A stretch of 36,681 nucleotides of DNA from Betaproteobacteria bacterium. Lineage in GTDB: Bacteria > Pseudomonadota > Gammaproteobacteria > Burkholderiales > SG8-39. This document shows, piece after piece, positions 14,920 to 22,965 of the stretch; positions within the stretch are counted from its first letter, which is position 1, and each line of letters begins with the position of its first letter. The translations under genes and the position numbers were made by a program. The DNA is taken from contig SHXR01000044.1 in assembly GCA_009693235.1 (NCBI GenBank), forward strand, positions 1 to 36,681. Direction: 5' to 3'. The notes under the pieces were generated by a model. It ran no database searches and was not told where the DNA came from. It worked only from the letters and a program-made list of their open reading frames with translations.

Positions 14920-16115
14920 TTTATCGAGGCTCCGGTTGCCAGCCATTTTCCAAGTAATGACCGCTCATCATCGGTCATCTTCGTGATATTGCCAATCGGC
15001 ATGGCTTTGGTGGCGATCGTCTGTTGCGCGATGCGTGGTGCGGCCGCCTTCACCAATTCCGGGGTATCGAGTTTCAAGCCATTCGGTGCTTGTTGGAATC
15101 CCGGGAAGGTCGGTTGCTCCGCGTGGCACGCCACGCAGCGCTGCGCAAGAATGAGTTCGATCTGTGCGTAAGGCACGGCTGCAGCGCCCGGCGCGACAGG
15201 GGTCGAGCGTGGTGCGAGCCAGACCGCGAGGCCCGCCAAGAGGACGATGGCAATCAACGGCAGCGACACGACATTGCGCCCGAAATGCCGCAGCACGAAA
15301 TACTGCCTGATCAGCGCGCCGGCCAACATGATCACCGCGAGCACCACCCATCCGTACTGATGCGCATACGTCATCGGATAATGCGAGCTGATCATCACGA
15401 ACAGCACCGGCAAGGTGAAGTAGGTGTTTTGCACGCTGCGCTGCTTGCCGATGAGCCCTGGCAGTGGATCAGGATCGCGGCCGGCGCGAATCGCCGTGAC
15501 CATCTTCTCTTGGCCGGGGATGACATGGAAAAACACGTTCCACACCATCCAAGTGCCGATCATCGAGCCTACATGGATGTAAGCCGCTCGCGCACCGAAT
15601 ACTTGGCTATAGCCCCAGGTGGCGGCGACGATGAAAATGAACAGGACGATCCCCAACGCAAGCTCGCTCTTGATGAGTTTGCAGAGCGCGTCATAGATGA
15701 ACCAGCTCGTCACCAACGAAAAGAACGAGATCGCAATCGCCGTGGGCACGGAAATATCGAGCACCGACTTGTCGATGAGATAAGCGTGCGCGCCCCACCA
15801 GTACACGATCGCGAGCATCCCCATGCCGGAGAACCATGTCGCATACGCTTCCCATTTGAACCAATGCAAATGATCGGAGAGCGGCTCGCCCTTGGGGCCG
15901 ACCAGAAATTTCTGTGCGTGATAGAAGCCGCCGCCATGCACCGCCCAGACTTCACCGGCGACGCCACGGCGCGCCGCGTCGTCCTTGTTGCGGGGCGGCA
16001 GTAGATGATTGTCGAGCCACACGAAGTAGAACGACGCACCGATCCAGGCGATGCCCACGATCATGTGGAGCCATCGCATCAAGAGGTTGAGCCAATCGGC
16101 GATATACGATTCCAA
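14916..16115 (-). CDS. puuD: Urate hydroxylase PuuD (membrane protein with cytochrome c tail)
   Basis: This 399-residue protein has about eight or nine membrane segments in residues 10-300 (DUF989 urate oxidase domain, with WLHMIVGIAWIGASFYFVWLDN at the start). A C-terminal cytochrome c domain has C327-x2-C330-H331 and a candidate axial Met in AMPIGNITKM. PuuD oxidises urate to 5-hydroxyisourate, passing electrons to the respiratory chain instead of oxygen directly. The start codon is TTG at 16115, with AAGGG eight bases upstream; the start matches where PuuD proteins normally begin, and the next ATG would cut into the first helix. It is 14 bases after the Fe-ADH gene, and its stop overlaps the Bug receptor start. 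Genes for the following steps (hydroxyisourate hydrolase, OHCU decarboxylase, allantoinase) are not in the window. Confidence 0.93.
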   Translation of the reverse strand: MESYIADWLNLLMRWLHMIVGIAWIGASFYFVWLDNHLLPPRNKDDAARRGVAGEVWAVHGGGFYHAQKFLVGPKGEPLSDHLHWFKWEAYATWFSGMGMLAIVYWWGAHAYLIDKSVLDISVPTAIAISFFSLVTSWFIYDALCKLIKSELALGIVLFIFIVAATWGYSQVFGARAAYIHVGSMIGTWMVWNVFFHVIPGQEKMVTAIRAGRDPDPLPGLIGKQRSVQNTYFTLPVLFVMISSHYPMTYAHQYGWVVLAVIMLAGALIRQYFVLRHFGRNVVSLPLIAIVLLAGLAVWLAPRSTPVAPGAAAVPYAQIELILAQRCVACHAEQPTFPGFQQAPNGLKLDTPELVKAAAPRIAQQTIATKAMPIGNITKMTDDERSLLGKWLATGASIK

Positions 16116-16129
16116 CGCGATATCCCTTT

Positions 16130-17296
16130 CTAGGCGGCCAGGGAAAGAATTTCGATCAGATCGGCCGGCCCATGCACCGGTCGCGGATTCATCTTGATGG
16201 GCCCGGTGCCATCGTAGCGCGCGGCGATCATTGGGATATCGGTCGCTGCGATGCCGATTTGCGAGAGCCTCGATGGCAGGCCAAGCCCACGTACGAATTG
16301 CTCGACCGCTGCACCGCCTAATTGCCCCGCGTTGCCGAACGCCTTAGCGACCTCGCGTTGTCGTTCCGCATTGACCATGGCATTCCACCGGAGCACGGCA
16401 TGCAAGGTGATGCAAGACGTAATGTCATGCGGCACGCCCTTCAACACCCCTAAGAGATAACCCAACCCGTGACTCGCGCCGTGCGGGACGCCACCCATCG
16501 TGCTGATGCGTGAGATCCACATGGCCACCTGTGCCTCCAGGCGTGCCGCCAAATTGGTCGGATCGGCGTGAATCGCACGAAGCGATGTGGCAAGCATGCG
16601 CATGGCATGCAGTGAAGTGGTATCGGCCATCGGCGTGGTGCGTGCTGCGCACCAACTCTCTACCGCATGATCAACCGCCCGCATGCCGGTGAAGAGCAGC
16701 AAGGCCATCGGTGTTTCCAAGGTCGCGGCGGCATCGAGAATGATCGTTTTCGGCACGGCGAGCGGATGTTGAAAGCTTTCCTTGATCTGCCGTGCGGTGT
16801 CGGTGACGCCGGCCAGGTGATAGAACTCGGCGGCCGATAAAGTCGTCGGGATGGCAATCATGCGCAGGCGTTGTGGATCGTCGTCCCAGGCGCTCGCATC
16901 GACCGGAATGCCTGCGAAGGCGTCGAGGTCGCTTGCTACGTTGACCCCATTCCAATAACCGATCAACACCACCTTGGTCGCATCGATGACCGAGCCGCCG
17001 CCGATGGCGACGAGCAGATCGGGCTTGGCGGCGCGCACTGCATCAAGGCAATCCATCACGCTTGCGCGCGGACTATGCGCACCGATCGCCGCGAACTTGC
17101 CGGCGATTCTTGATCCGAGTGCTTCGGTGGCGTTTGCCACAATCTTGCCGTCGGTGAGTGACCGTGTGGTGGTGATGAACACGCGCTTTGCAGTGGCGCG
17201 GGCCACTTCTTCCATCATCGCGTCGGCGAACGGAACCCCGGTGATGACGCGCTGCTGGGCCGGCCAGTGATGTGTTCCGACGAGATCGACGGCCAA
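16130..17296 (-). CDS. Iron-containing alcohol dehydrogenase-fold enzyme (maleylacetate-reductase-like)
   Basis: This 388-residue protein has the two-domain group III dehydrogenase fold. The nucleotide-binding loop is DLLVAIGGGSVIDATKV (93-109), followed by IAIPTTLSAAEF and HGASHGLGYLLG (H272, H276). The usual metal-binding Asp in the GMDA motif is Arg here (GMRAVDHAVES, R205), and the second His of the LPHAxxH region is replaced (VPHDITS). This makes iron dependence doubtful and resembles metal-free maleylacetate reductases. The start is TTG at 17296 with GGGAG upstream; no in-frame ATG or GTG lies nearby. It sits 18 bases after glycerate 2-kinase and 14 bases before puuD. A role in reducing a small aldehyde or keto acid, such as tartronate semialdehyde, is a hypothesis from position. 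Confidence 0.85.
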   Translation of the reverse strand: MAVDLVGTHHWPAQQRVITGVPFADAMMEEVARATAKRVFITTTRSLTDGKIVANATEALGSRIAGKFAAIGAHSPRASVMDCLDAVRAAKPDLLVAIGGGSVIDATKVVLIGYWNGVNVASDLDAFAGIPVDASAWDDDPQRLRMIAIPTTLSAAEFYHLAGVTDTARQIKESFQHPLAVPKTIILDAAATLETPMALLLFTGMRAVDHAVESWCAARTTPMADTTSLHAMRMLATSLRAIHADPTNLAARLEAQVAMWISRISTMGGVPHGASHGLGYLLGVLKGVPHDITSCITLHAVLRWNAMVNAERQREVAKAFGNAGQLGGAAVEQFVRGLGLPSRLSQIGIAATDIPMIAARYDGTGPIKMNPRPVHGPADLIEILSLAA

Positions 17297-17314
17297 GGTT
17301 TCTCTCCCGATAAT

Positions 17315-18595
17315 CTATAGAACGAGCACCGCGCGAAAATCGTTCACATTCGTAAAAGTGGGGCCGGTCGTGACGAGATCGCCCAGCCAGACGAAAAAAC
17401 CATAGGCATCGTTCCGCGCGAGGTGTGCATTGGCATCGAGCGCGTGGCAGCGGGCGCGTTCCAATGTATCAGGTGTGACGAGCGCACCGGCGTTGTCTTC
17501 GGTGCCGTCGATCCCGTCGGTATCGGCGGCGAGGACGTACACCCCACGCTCACCTTTGAGATCGATCGCTGCGGCGAGTGCGAATTCGGCGGCGCGCCCG
17601 CCGCGGCCCCGTTCCTTGACGGTCACAGTGGTCTCGCCACCTGAAAGCAGCACGCACGGTCGCTCAAACGGTGTGCCATGCCGAAGAATAGAGCGTGCTA
17701 TCGCTGCATGGGTTTTGCCGACCTCGCGCGATTCGCCTTCCATATCGTCGGCCAGAATGTGCACGCGGATGCCGGCCGCATGCGCGACGGCAGCGGCCGC
17801 TTCGAGGGCATGGCGGGGCGTCGCGATAAGGTGAACATGGTGCGACGCAAAGCGTTCATCGCTCGGTTTTGGTGTTTCAAGCGCACCCGATCGCAGTGCC
17901 GTAAGAATGCTGCCCGGAACGGCGATGCGATAGCGGGTGAGGATGGCGATCGCCTCTGCGCAGCTGGTTGGATCGGGTACGGTGGGACCGCTGGCGATGA
18001 CCGCCGGATCATCACCCGGTACATCGGAGATGAGGAGCGACACGACCGCCGCCGGTGCGCATGCCGCGCCCAATCGCCCGCCCTTGATCGCCGAGAGATG
18101 CTTGCGCACACAGTTCATCTCACCGATAGTCGCGCCTGAATTGAGGAGCGCCCGATTGATGTCCTGCTTTTGCAGAAGCGTAAGGCCGGGTGCGGGCAGC
18201 GTGAGCAACGCCGAACCACCGCCTGAAACCAGACCAATGACGAGATCATCGATCGTCAAACCCTCCAACAGGCCGAGCATCCGTTGGGCAGCTTGCAGCC
18301 CGGCGGCATCGGGTATCGGATGGCGTGCTTCGGCCACTTCAATCCGTTGCGGCACGCGCGCGTCGCGTGGGGGGGTATGGTGGTAGCGAGTGACGACCAG
18401 GCCGGCAAGCGGAGCATGTTCTGGCCATAGCGCTTCGAGTGCTTGCGCCATCGAGCCGGCGGCCTTCCCGGCGCCAATCACAATCGTGCGCCCCGGCGGA
18501 GGCGATGGCAAGAACGGCGATAAGTTGCGAGCCGGCAGCGCGCGTGCGACCGCGGCATCGAATAACGATCGGAGAAATCCGCCGGGATCGATCAC
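17315..18595 (-). CDS. ttuD: Glycerate 2-kinase (GckA/TtuD, MOFRL family)
   Basis: This 426-residue kinase phosphorylates D-glycerate to 2-phosphoglycerate with ATP; older annotations call it hydroxypyruvate reductase TtuD. The N-terminal DUF4147 domain is seen in RTIVIGAGKAAGSMAQALE and DLVIGLVSGGGSALLTLPAPGLTL, with NCVRKHLSAIKGGRLG. The C-terminal MOFRL domain follows in CVLLSGGETTVTVKERGRGGRAAEFALAAA and VYVLAADTDGIDGTEDNAGALV. All the expected motifs are intact. The frame is open to 18721, but the family starts at about VIDPGGFLRSLFDAAV, so a GTG at 18595 with GGTGG upstream is preferred. It is the first gene of the leftward operon with the Fe-ADH-fold enzyme, puuD and a Bug receptor, and is divergent from xdhA. 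Position suggests it feeds the glyoxylate end of purine breakdown into glycolysis. Confidence 0.9.
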   Translation of the reverse strand: MIDPGGFLRSLFDAAVARALPARNLSPFLPSPPPGRTIVIGAGKAAGSMAQALEALWPEHAPLAGLVVTRYHHTPPRDARVPQRIEVAEARHPIPDAAGLQAAQRMLGLLEGLTIDDLVIGLVSGGGSALLTLPAPGLTLLQKQDINRALLNSGATIGEMNCVRKHLSAIKGGRLGAACAPAAVVSLLISDVPGDDPAVIASGPTVPDPTSCAEAIAILTRYRIAVPGSILTALRSGALETPKPSDERFASHHVHLIATPRHALEAAAAVAHAAGIRVHILADDMEGESREVGKTHAAIARSILRHGTPFERPCVLLSGGETTVTVKERGRGGRAAEFALAAAIDLKGERGVYVLAADTDGIDGTEDNAGALVTPDTLERARCHALDANAHLARNDAYGFFVWLGDLVTTGPTFTNVNDFRAVLVL

Positions 18596-18693
18596 CGTGC
18601 GCCACCAAATGGTATGGGGTTCGTCATGAGGCGGAATTGTGGGCCTTCGCCTTCCTGCGGGCAATAGGATGGCGGCAGATACCTTGCGGCGTT

Positions 18694-18715
18694 GGTCTGG
18701 TTGACAGGACAGACC
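18694..18715. promoter_or_regulatory. Inverted repeat over a -35-like hexamer between ttuD and xdhA
   Basis: GGTCTG-N10-CAGACC is a perfect 6-bp inverted repeat in the divergent gap 18596-18762. Its spacer contains TTGACA (18701-18706), the consensus -35 hexamer, reading towards xdhA. The -10 position 17 bp downstream (AACGCT) is poor, so the promoter is uncertain. The placement fits an operator controlling the divergent purine operons. Confidence 0.35.
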
Positions 18716-18762
18716 CGCCATGCAACGCTGCCATCTTCATTCTCCTCGCGCTCAAACGTTCG

Positions 18763-20326
18763 ATGACGGATCGGTCCAGACCTGCGCAATCGACGAATGT
18801 CGCACGGTTCATCCTCGATGGTGAGGTGCATGCGGCGCGCATCGCATCGCCAACCCGTACCGTCCTGCAATATCTGCGTGAGGATCTCGAACGTATCGGC
18901 ACCAAAGAGGGCTGCGCGGAAGGCGACTGCGGCGCCTGCACGGTCGTCATCGCCGAGGCGGAGAAAGGCGCGCTTCGCTTTCGTGCCGTCAACGCCTGCA
19001 TCCAGTTTGTCCCGACCCTCGACGGCAAGGCGCTCTTCACGGTCGAGAGCCTCAGGGATAGCAAGTCGGGCGCCATGCATGCGGTGCAGCAGGCGATGGC
19101 GGACGGCCATGCTGCGCAATGCGGCTTTTGTACGCCAGGGTTCGTGATGTCGTTGTTCGCGCTCTATAAGAGCGATCCGGCGCCCGATCGCGCGACGATC
19201 AACGATGCCCTGGCCGGCAACCTCTGCCGGTGCACCGGTTATCGTCCGATCGTCGATGCAGCGACCAAGATGGCGGCGGTCGGTGCCGCGGTGCCGACTG
19301 CCGAACGAACGCTTGTCAATGCGCCGGCCGGTGCCAAACGCTTGGCGGCCAAACTCGTTGCGGCATTGCAGGGACTCACGCGCCGGAGCATCTTCACCAC
19401 GCCCTCTGGCACCTTCATGCGCCAAGTTCGGTGGCTGCGTTGGCGAGCTTGCGGGCTTCGTTGCCGAAGGCGCGGATCCTGGCGGGTGGTACCGATGTTG
19501 GGCTCTGGGTGACCAAGCAATATCGCGAGCTGGGCGATCTTCTCTACCTTTGGCAACGTCCGAGCACTTGGCAAGATCACCGTCCGCGGTCGTTCGATCG
19601 ATATTGGCGCAGCGGTGTCGCTGACCGATGCCTTTCACGCGATCGAGGCGCATATTCCGGCGCTGCGTGAACTGATGCGCCGCTTCGCGTCGCCGCCGAT
19701 TCGCAATGCGGGCACGCTGGTCGGCAATATCGCGAATGGTTCACCGATCGGCGATTCGATGCCCGCATTGATTGCGCTCGGCGCGACGGTGATGTTGACG
19801 TCCTCACCGATCGGACGTGCAAAGGCGGGGAATGGAACGCTGCGGCGCCGTGAGCTCGCCCTCGAAGATTTCTATCTCGCGTATCAACAGACCGCGCTCC
19901 GACCGCGTGAATTCGTCGAGCGGGTGCGCATCCCAATCCCGCCCGCCAAGCAGCTGTTTGCAGCGTACAAGATTTCCAAGCGCTTCGATCAGGACATCTC
20001 GACGGTGTGCGCAGCGTTCGCGCTCAATGTCGCGGGCGGCGCGATTCGCACTGCGCGGGTGGCCATGGGGGGGCATGGCGGCAATCTCTAAACGAGCGCT
20101 GCACTGTGAGGGCGTTTTGACCGGAGCCGGATGGACCACGGCCACTTGCGAGGCGGCCGCCCGCGCGCTTGCGAAGGACTTCTCGCCGCTCTCCGATATG
20201 CGCGCCAGCGCCGCGTATCGATTGCAGGTGGCACAGAACCTGCTCCGGAAGTTTCATCTCGAATCGGCCGGCGTGCTTGGCGCGGCACCGAGTCGCCTCT
20301 ATGAATTCACGCGCATCCCGGCATGA
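18763..20326 (+). pseudogene. xdhA: Xanthine dehydrogenase small subunit XdhA, disrupted by three single-base frameshifts
   Basis: The full gene would encode about 520 residues: an N-terminal [2Fe-2S] ferredoxin domain with all eight cysteines (C51, C56, C59, C79; C120, C123, C155, C157), a linker, the FAD domain (ILAGGTDVGLW, then [29 protein letters not shown]) and the CO-dehydrogenase flavoprotein C-terminal domain. The reading frame changes three times. One base is missing after TTC at about 19416; the frame returns with one extra T in CTTTGG at 19549-19551; and one extra G lies in the seven-G run at 20067-20073. Correcting each restores conserved sequence throughout. All three are in or next to short homopolymers, so sequencing error is as likely as true decay. 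The stop overlaps the xdhB start as ATGA. The ATG at 18763 has no strong Shine-Dalgarno. Confidence 0.88.
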
Positions 20327-21332
20327 ACGATCCGCGCTTTGCACTGACATCACCGACCGCCCTTGGTGCGGCCGGCGAAGCAGTGCGCCATGACAGTGCG
20401 CATTTGCATGTCATGGGTGAAGCGCTGTACACCGACGACATCCGTGAGTTACGGGGAACGCTGCATGGCGCGTTCGGATTGTCCACCGAAGCGCATGCCC
20501 GCATTGTCAAGATGGACCTTACCGCGGCACGCCAGGCGCCAGGTGTCGTGGCAGTGCTGACGGCGGACGACATCCCAGGTGAGAATAACGTCGGCACGAT
20601 CCGGCATGACGATCCGATTCTGGCGGCAGACGAAGTGCAGTATGTCGGCCAACCGGTCTTTCTCGTGCTCGCCGCCACCGTCGAGCAAGCCCGCCGCGCC
20701 GCGCGTCTTGCCGCCATCCAATATCAAGCACTGCCTGCGGTACTTTCCATCGAAGAGGCACTTGCTAAGCATTCCTTTGTCATGCCGACCGTCACCATTG
20801 AACGTGGTCGTTGGCAGGAAGCGCTGGCCGCTTCGCCCCATCGATTGAACGGGACGCTGCGGGTGGGCGGGCAGGAGCAGTTCTATCTGGAAGGCCAGGT
20901 TGCCTATGCCATCCCGCGTGAAGACGGCGGCATGCTGGTGCATAGCTCGAACCAGCATCCGGGCGAAGCGCAACTGCTGATCGCTCACGCGCTTGGCCTG
21001 GCCGCGCATGATGTGGTGGTGGAATGCCGGCGCATGGGCGGTGCGTTTGGCGGCAAGGAAACCCAAGCGGCCTTGCCGGCCTGTGCGGCGGCGGTCGCCG
21101 CGCACCACACCGGCCGCCCGGTGAAGCTGCGCTACGATCGCGACGATGACATGCTGGTCACCGGCAAGCGTCATGATTTTCTCATCGAATACGATGTGGG
21201 GTTCGATACGACCGGTCATATCCTGAGTCTCGACGTGATGCTCGCCTCGCGCTGCGGCTATTCGGCTGATCTCTCCGGGCCGGTCAATGATCGCGCCGTC
21301 TGCCATGTTGACAATTGCTACTTTCTGCCCGC

Positions 21333-21345
21333 CGTACGGATCTGT
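21333..21345. other. Deletion junction in xdhB
   Basis: Normal XdhB sequence ends at about the CGG codon at 21337 in one frame and resumes at about 21336-21345 in another, with roughly 300 codons absent. No insertion sequence remnant or long repeat is visible at the join. Confidence 0.75.
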
Positions 21346-21750
21346 TGCAGGATGTCGGTCGCTCACTCAATCCGGCGATCGATATGGGCCAGGTGGAAGG
21401 TGGTTTCGTTCAAGGCATGGGTTGGCTCACCACCGAAGAACTTTGGTGGAACGGCAAGGGCAAGCTGATGACGCATGCCCCATCGACCTACAAGATCCCG
21501 GTGGCGTCCGATGTGTCTGCCGATTTCCGCGTGCAGCTTTGGGATGGCGGCGAAAACGTCGAAGATACGATTCACCGGTCGAAGGCGGTGGGGGAACCGC
21601 CCTTGATGCTCGCGATCTCCGTATTCCATGCCATTCGCGACGCGATCGCCGCGGTGGGCGAGTATCGAACGTCGCCGTCACTCAATGCGCCCGCGACGCC
21701 CGAGGAAATTTTGCGTGCCTGTGATTCGCTGCGTAGCACCCAGGTCGAGA

Positions 21751-21776
21751 CCCCTCGCCCCAGTGCGGGAGAGGGG
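21751..21776. repeat. REP-like palindrome inside the xdhB tail
   Basis: CCCCTCGCCC-CAGT-GCGGGAGAGGGG forms a long GC-rich hairpin. This sequence type is a common dispersed repeat in proteobacteria. It encodes the TPRPSAGEG part of the XdhB C-terminal tail, after the last conserved residue, and lies about 40 bases before the xdhC start, where it could also affect transcript stability. Confidence 0.6.
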
Positions 21777-21817
21777 CAGGGGCGCGGGGCCGCAGACGCG
21801 TCCGACAAGAAAAAATC

Positions 21818-22861
21818 ATGAACGAATGGCTCCAGGGTCTGGTGCGCGCCGGCGAACGAGGCGTTGATGCGATGCTCGTGACCGTGGCGATTGGCAAGGG
21901 ATCCACGCCGCGCGAACCCGGTGTGAAGATGACGGTCACGGTGGACGCCTCGTACGGCACGATTGGCGGCGGTGAACTCGAATTCCAGGCGATCAGCGTG
22001 GCGCGTGGCTTGCTCGCGACAAATCGAGAAGGCGTCACCGATGCTGTGACCGCGCGCCGTTACCCCCTTGGGGCGACCCTGGGTCAGCATTGCGGCGGCG
22101 CGGCAGAGCTGATTTTCGAACGCGTCTTACGCGGTGCGCAATGGGTCACCCAGCTTTCGACCGCGCTTGGGAAGGGTGAAGCGTGGGTCGCGGTCACGCC
22201 GGTCGACGGCGCGAGCGATATGCATTTTCATGTCAGCCGGGATGCGATCTGGGGCACCTTGGGCGATGCGAACCTCGATGCGCTGGCTTGCACCAGAGCC
22301 CGCGTATTGCTCGCTGATGAGGGCGCACGTTCGACCCTGACCCTATTGGAAGCGCCTAGTCGCGCTCCGCAATCGGTGCTGCTGGACCCGGTCCGCGCGA
22401 GTGATTTTCGGGTGGTGCTGTTTGGCGCGGGCCACGTGGGGCGTGCCCTGGTGCGGGTATTGAGCGCGCTACCCTGCGAGGTCGATTGGATCGATAGTCG
22501 CGCCGCTGAATTCCCCGCTGATCTGTCTGCCAATGTGCGAAAGATCGTGACCGACCGCGCGGTGGAGGTGGCATCGAGAGCGCCGCGCGACAGCTACTTT
22601 CTCGCGATGACGCATAGTCACGCTTTGGATTTCGAGTTGGTGAAGGTGCTCCTCGATCGCGGTGACTTCGCCTATTGCGGGATGATCGGCTCTGCGACCA
22701 AGCGGCGCACCTTCGCGAACAGTCTCGCCAAGCGGGGGGTCGCAGATGCTGCGCTCGCTCGATTAACCTGCCCGATCGGCATCGACGGCAAGGAGCCCGA
22801 GAGCATCGCAGTGGGCGTAGCGGCGCAATTGTTGATGGTGCGGGAAGGCGCTAGAAAATGA
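21818..22861 (+). CDS. xdhC: Xanthine dehydrogenase accessory protein XdhC
   Basis: This 347-residue protein binds molybdenum cofactor, promotes its sulfuration and inserts it into XdhB. The N-terminal XdhC/CoxI domain is seen in LVTVAIGKGSTPREPGVKM, GTIGGGELEFQAI and LGQHCGGAAELIFE. The C-terminal Rossmann domain begins RVVLFGAGHVGRALVRVLSALPC and ends with YCGMIGSATKRRTFANSLAKRG and CPIGIDGKEPESIAVGVAAQLL. All family landmarks are intact, in contrast to the broken xdhA and xdhB directly upstream. The ATG at 21818 overlaps the xdhB stop (ATGA), so translation was coupled to XdhB. With no functional target here, it should be under relaxed selection unless a second molybdo-hydroxylase exists elsewhere or the breaks are artefacts. 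Confidence 0.93.
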   Translation: MNEWLQGLVRAGERGVDAMLVTVAIGKGSTPREPGVKMTVTVDASYGTIGGGELEFQAISVARGLLATNREGVTDAVTARRYPLGATLGQHCGGAAELIFERVLRGAQWVTQLSTALGKGEAWVAVTPVDGASDMHFHVSRDAIWGTLGDANLDALACTRARVLLADEGARSTLTLLEAPSRAPQSVLLDPVRASDFRVVLFGAGHVGRALVRVLSALPCEVDWIDSRAAEFPADLSANVRKIVTDRAVEVASRAPRDSYFLAMTHSHALDFELVKVLLDRGDFAYCGMIGSATKRRTFANSLAKRGVADAALARLTCPIGIDGKEPESIAVGVAAQLLMVREGARK

Positions 22862-22940
22862 ACCGCAATGGAAAGGCCGAGAAACGAGAAACGGGAAACG
22901 CCAAGCCCATTCACCTTGCTCTCGCCCTTCCTTGCGTTTC
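22861..22940. repeat. Degenerate relative of the MITE-like element, containing core copy C
   Basis: The left part begins ACCGCAATGGAAAGG (22862-22876). The right part, around 22926-22938, is roughly its inverted complement (CCTTCCTTGCGTT). The first 16 bases, counted from 22856, match the right end of the element at 10542-10657 exactly in inverted orientation. It fills the gap between xdhC and the ABC ATPase gene and has no open frame. Confidence 0.45.
22880..22904 (+). repeat. Dispersed 25-bp core repeat, copy C
   Basis: It matches copies A and B at 23 of 25 positions, differing only at the first base and at the variable position 13 (C). It lies 61 bases before the ABC ATPase start codon. 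Confidence 0.8.
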
Positions 22941-22965
22941 AAAGATATAGGGGGTAGATGACACG

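Larger units (their letters stand above)
20323..21821 (+). pseudogene. xdhB: Xanthine dehydrogenase large subunit XdhB with a large central deletion
   Basis: XdhB normally has about 780 residues and binds the molybdopterin cofactor. Here residues 1-339 are normal (HVMGEALYTDDI, YVGQPVF, GGQEQFYLEGQVAY, RRMGGAFGGKETQA, DRAVCHVDNCYFLPAVR). The sequence then jumps, at 21333-21345, to the C-terminal part (TDLLQDVGRSLNPAID, VEGGFVQGMGWLTTEELWW, APSTYKIP, SKAVGEPPLMLAISVF) in a different frame. About 300 residues are missing, including the AFRGFGGPQG region and much of the cofactor pocket; the catalytic Glu in VGEPP remains. The upstream frame stops at 21468. The C-terminal frame runs to 21821, ending in a low-complexity tail that contains a REP-like palindrome. 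Neither part could form an active enzyme. The final stop overlaps the xdhC ATG. Confidence 0.9.

Noticed and set aside
18670..18687. Sigma-54-like promoter (TGGC...TTGC) upstream of xdhA
   Set aside because: The two elements start 14 bases apart instead of 11, so the spacing does not fit a -24/-12 promoter.
18592..19653. Open frame of about 353 codons on the minus strand opposite xdhA
   Set aside because: It covers the [2Fe-2S] domain of xdhA, whose eight cysteines are all conserved on the plus strand.
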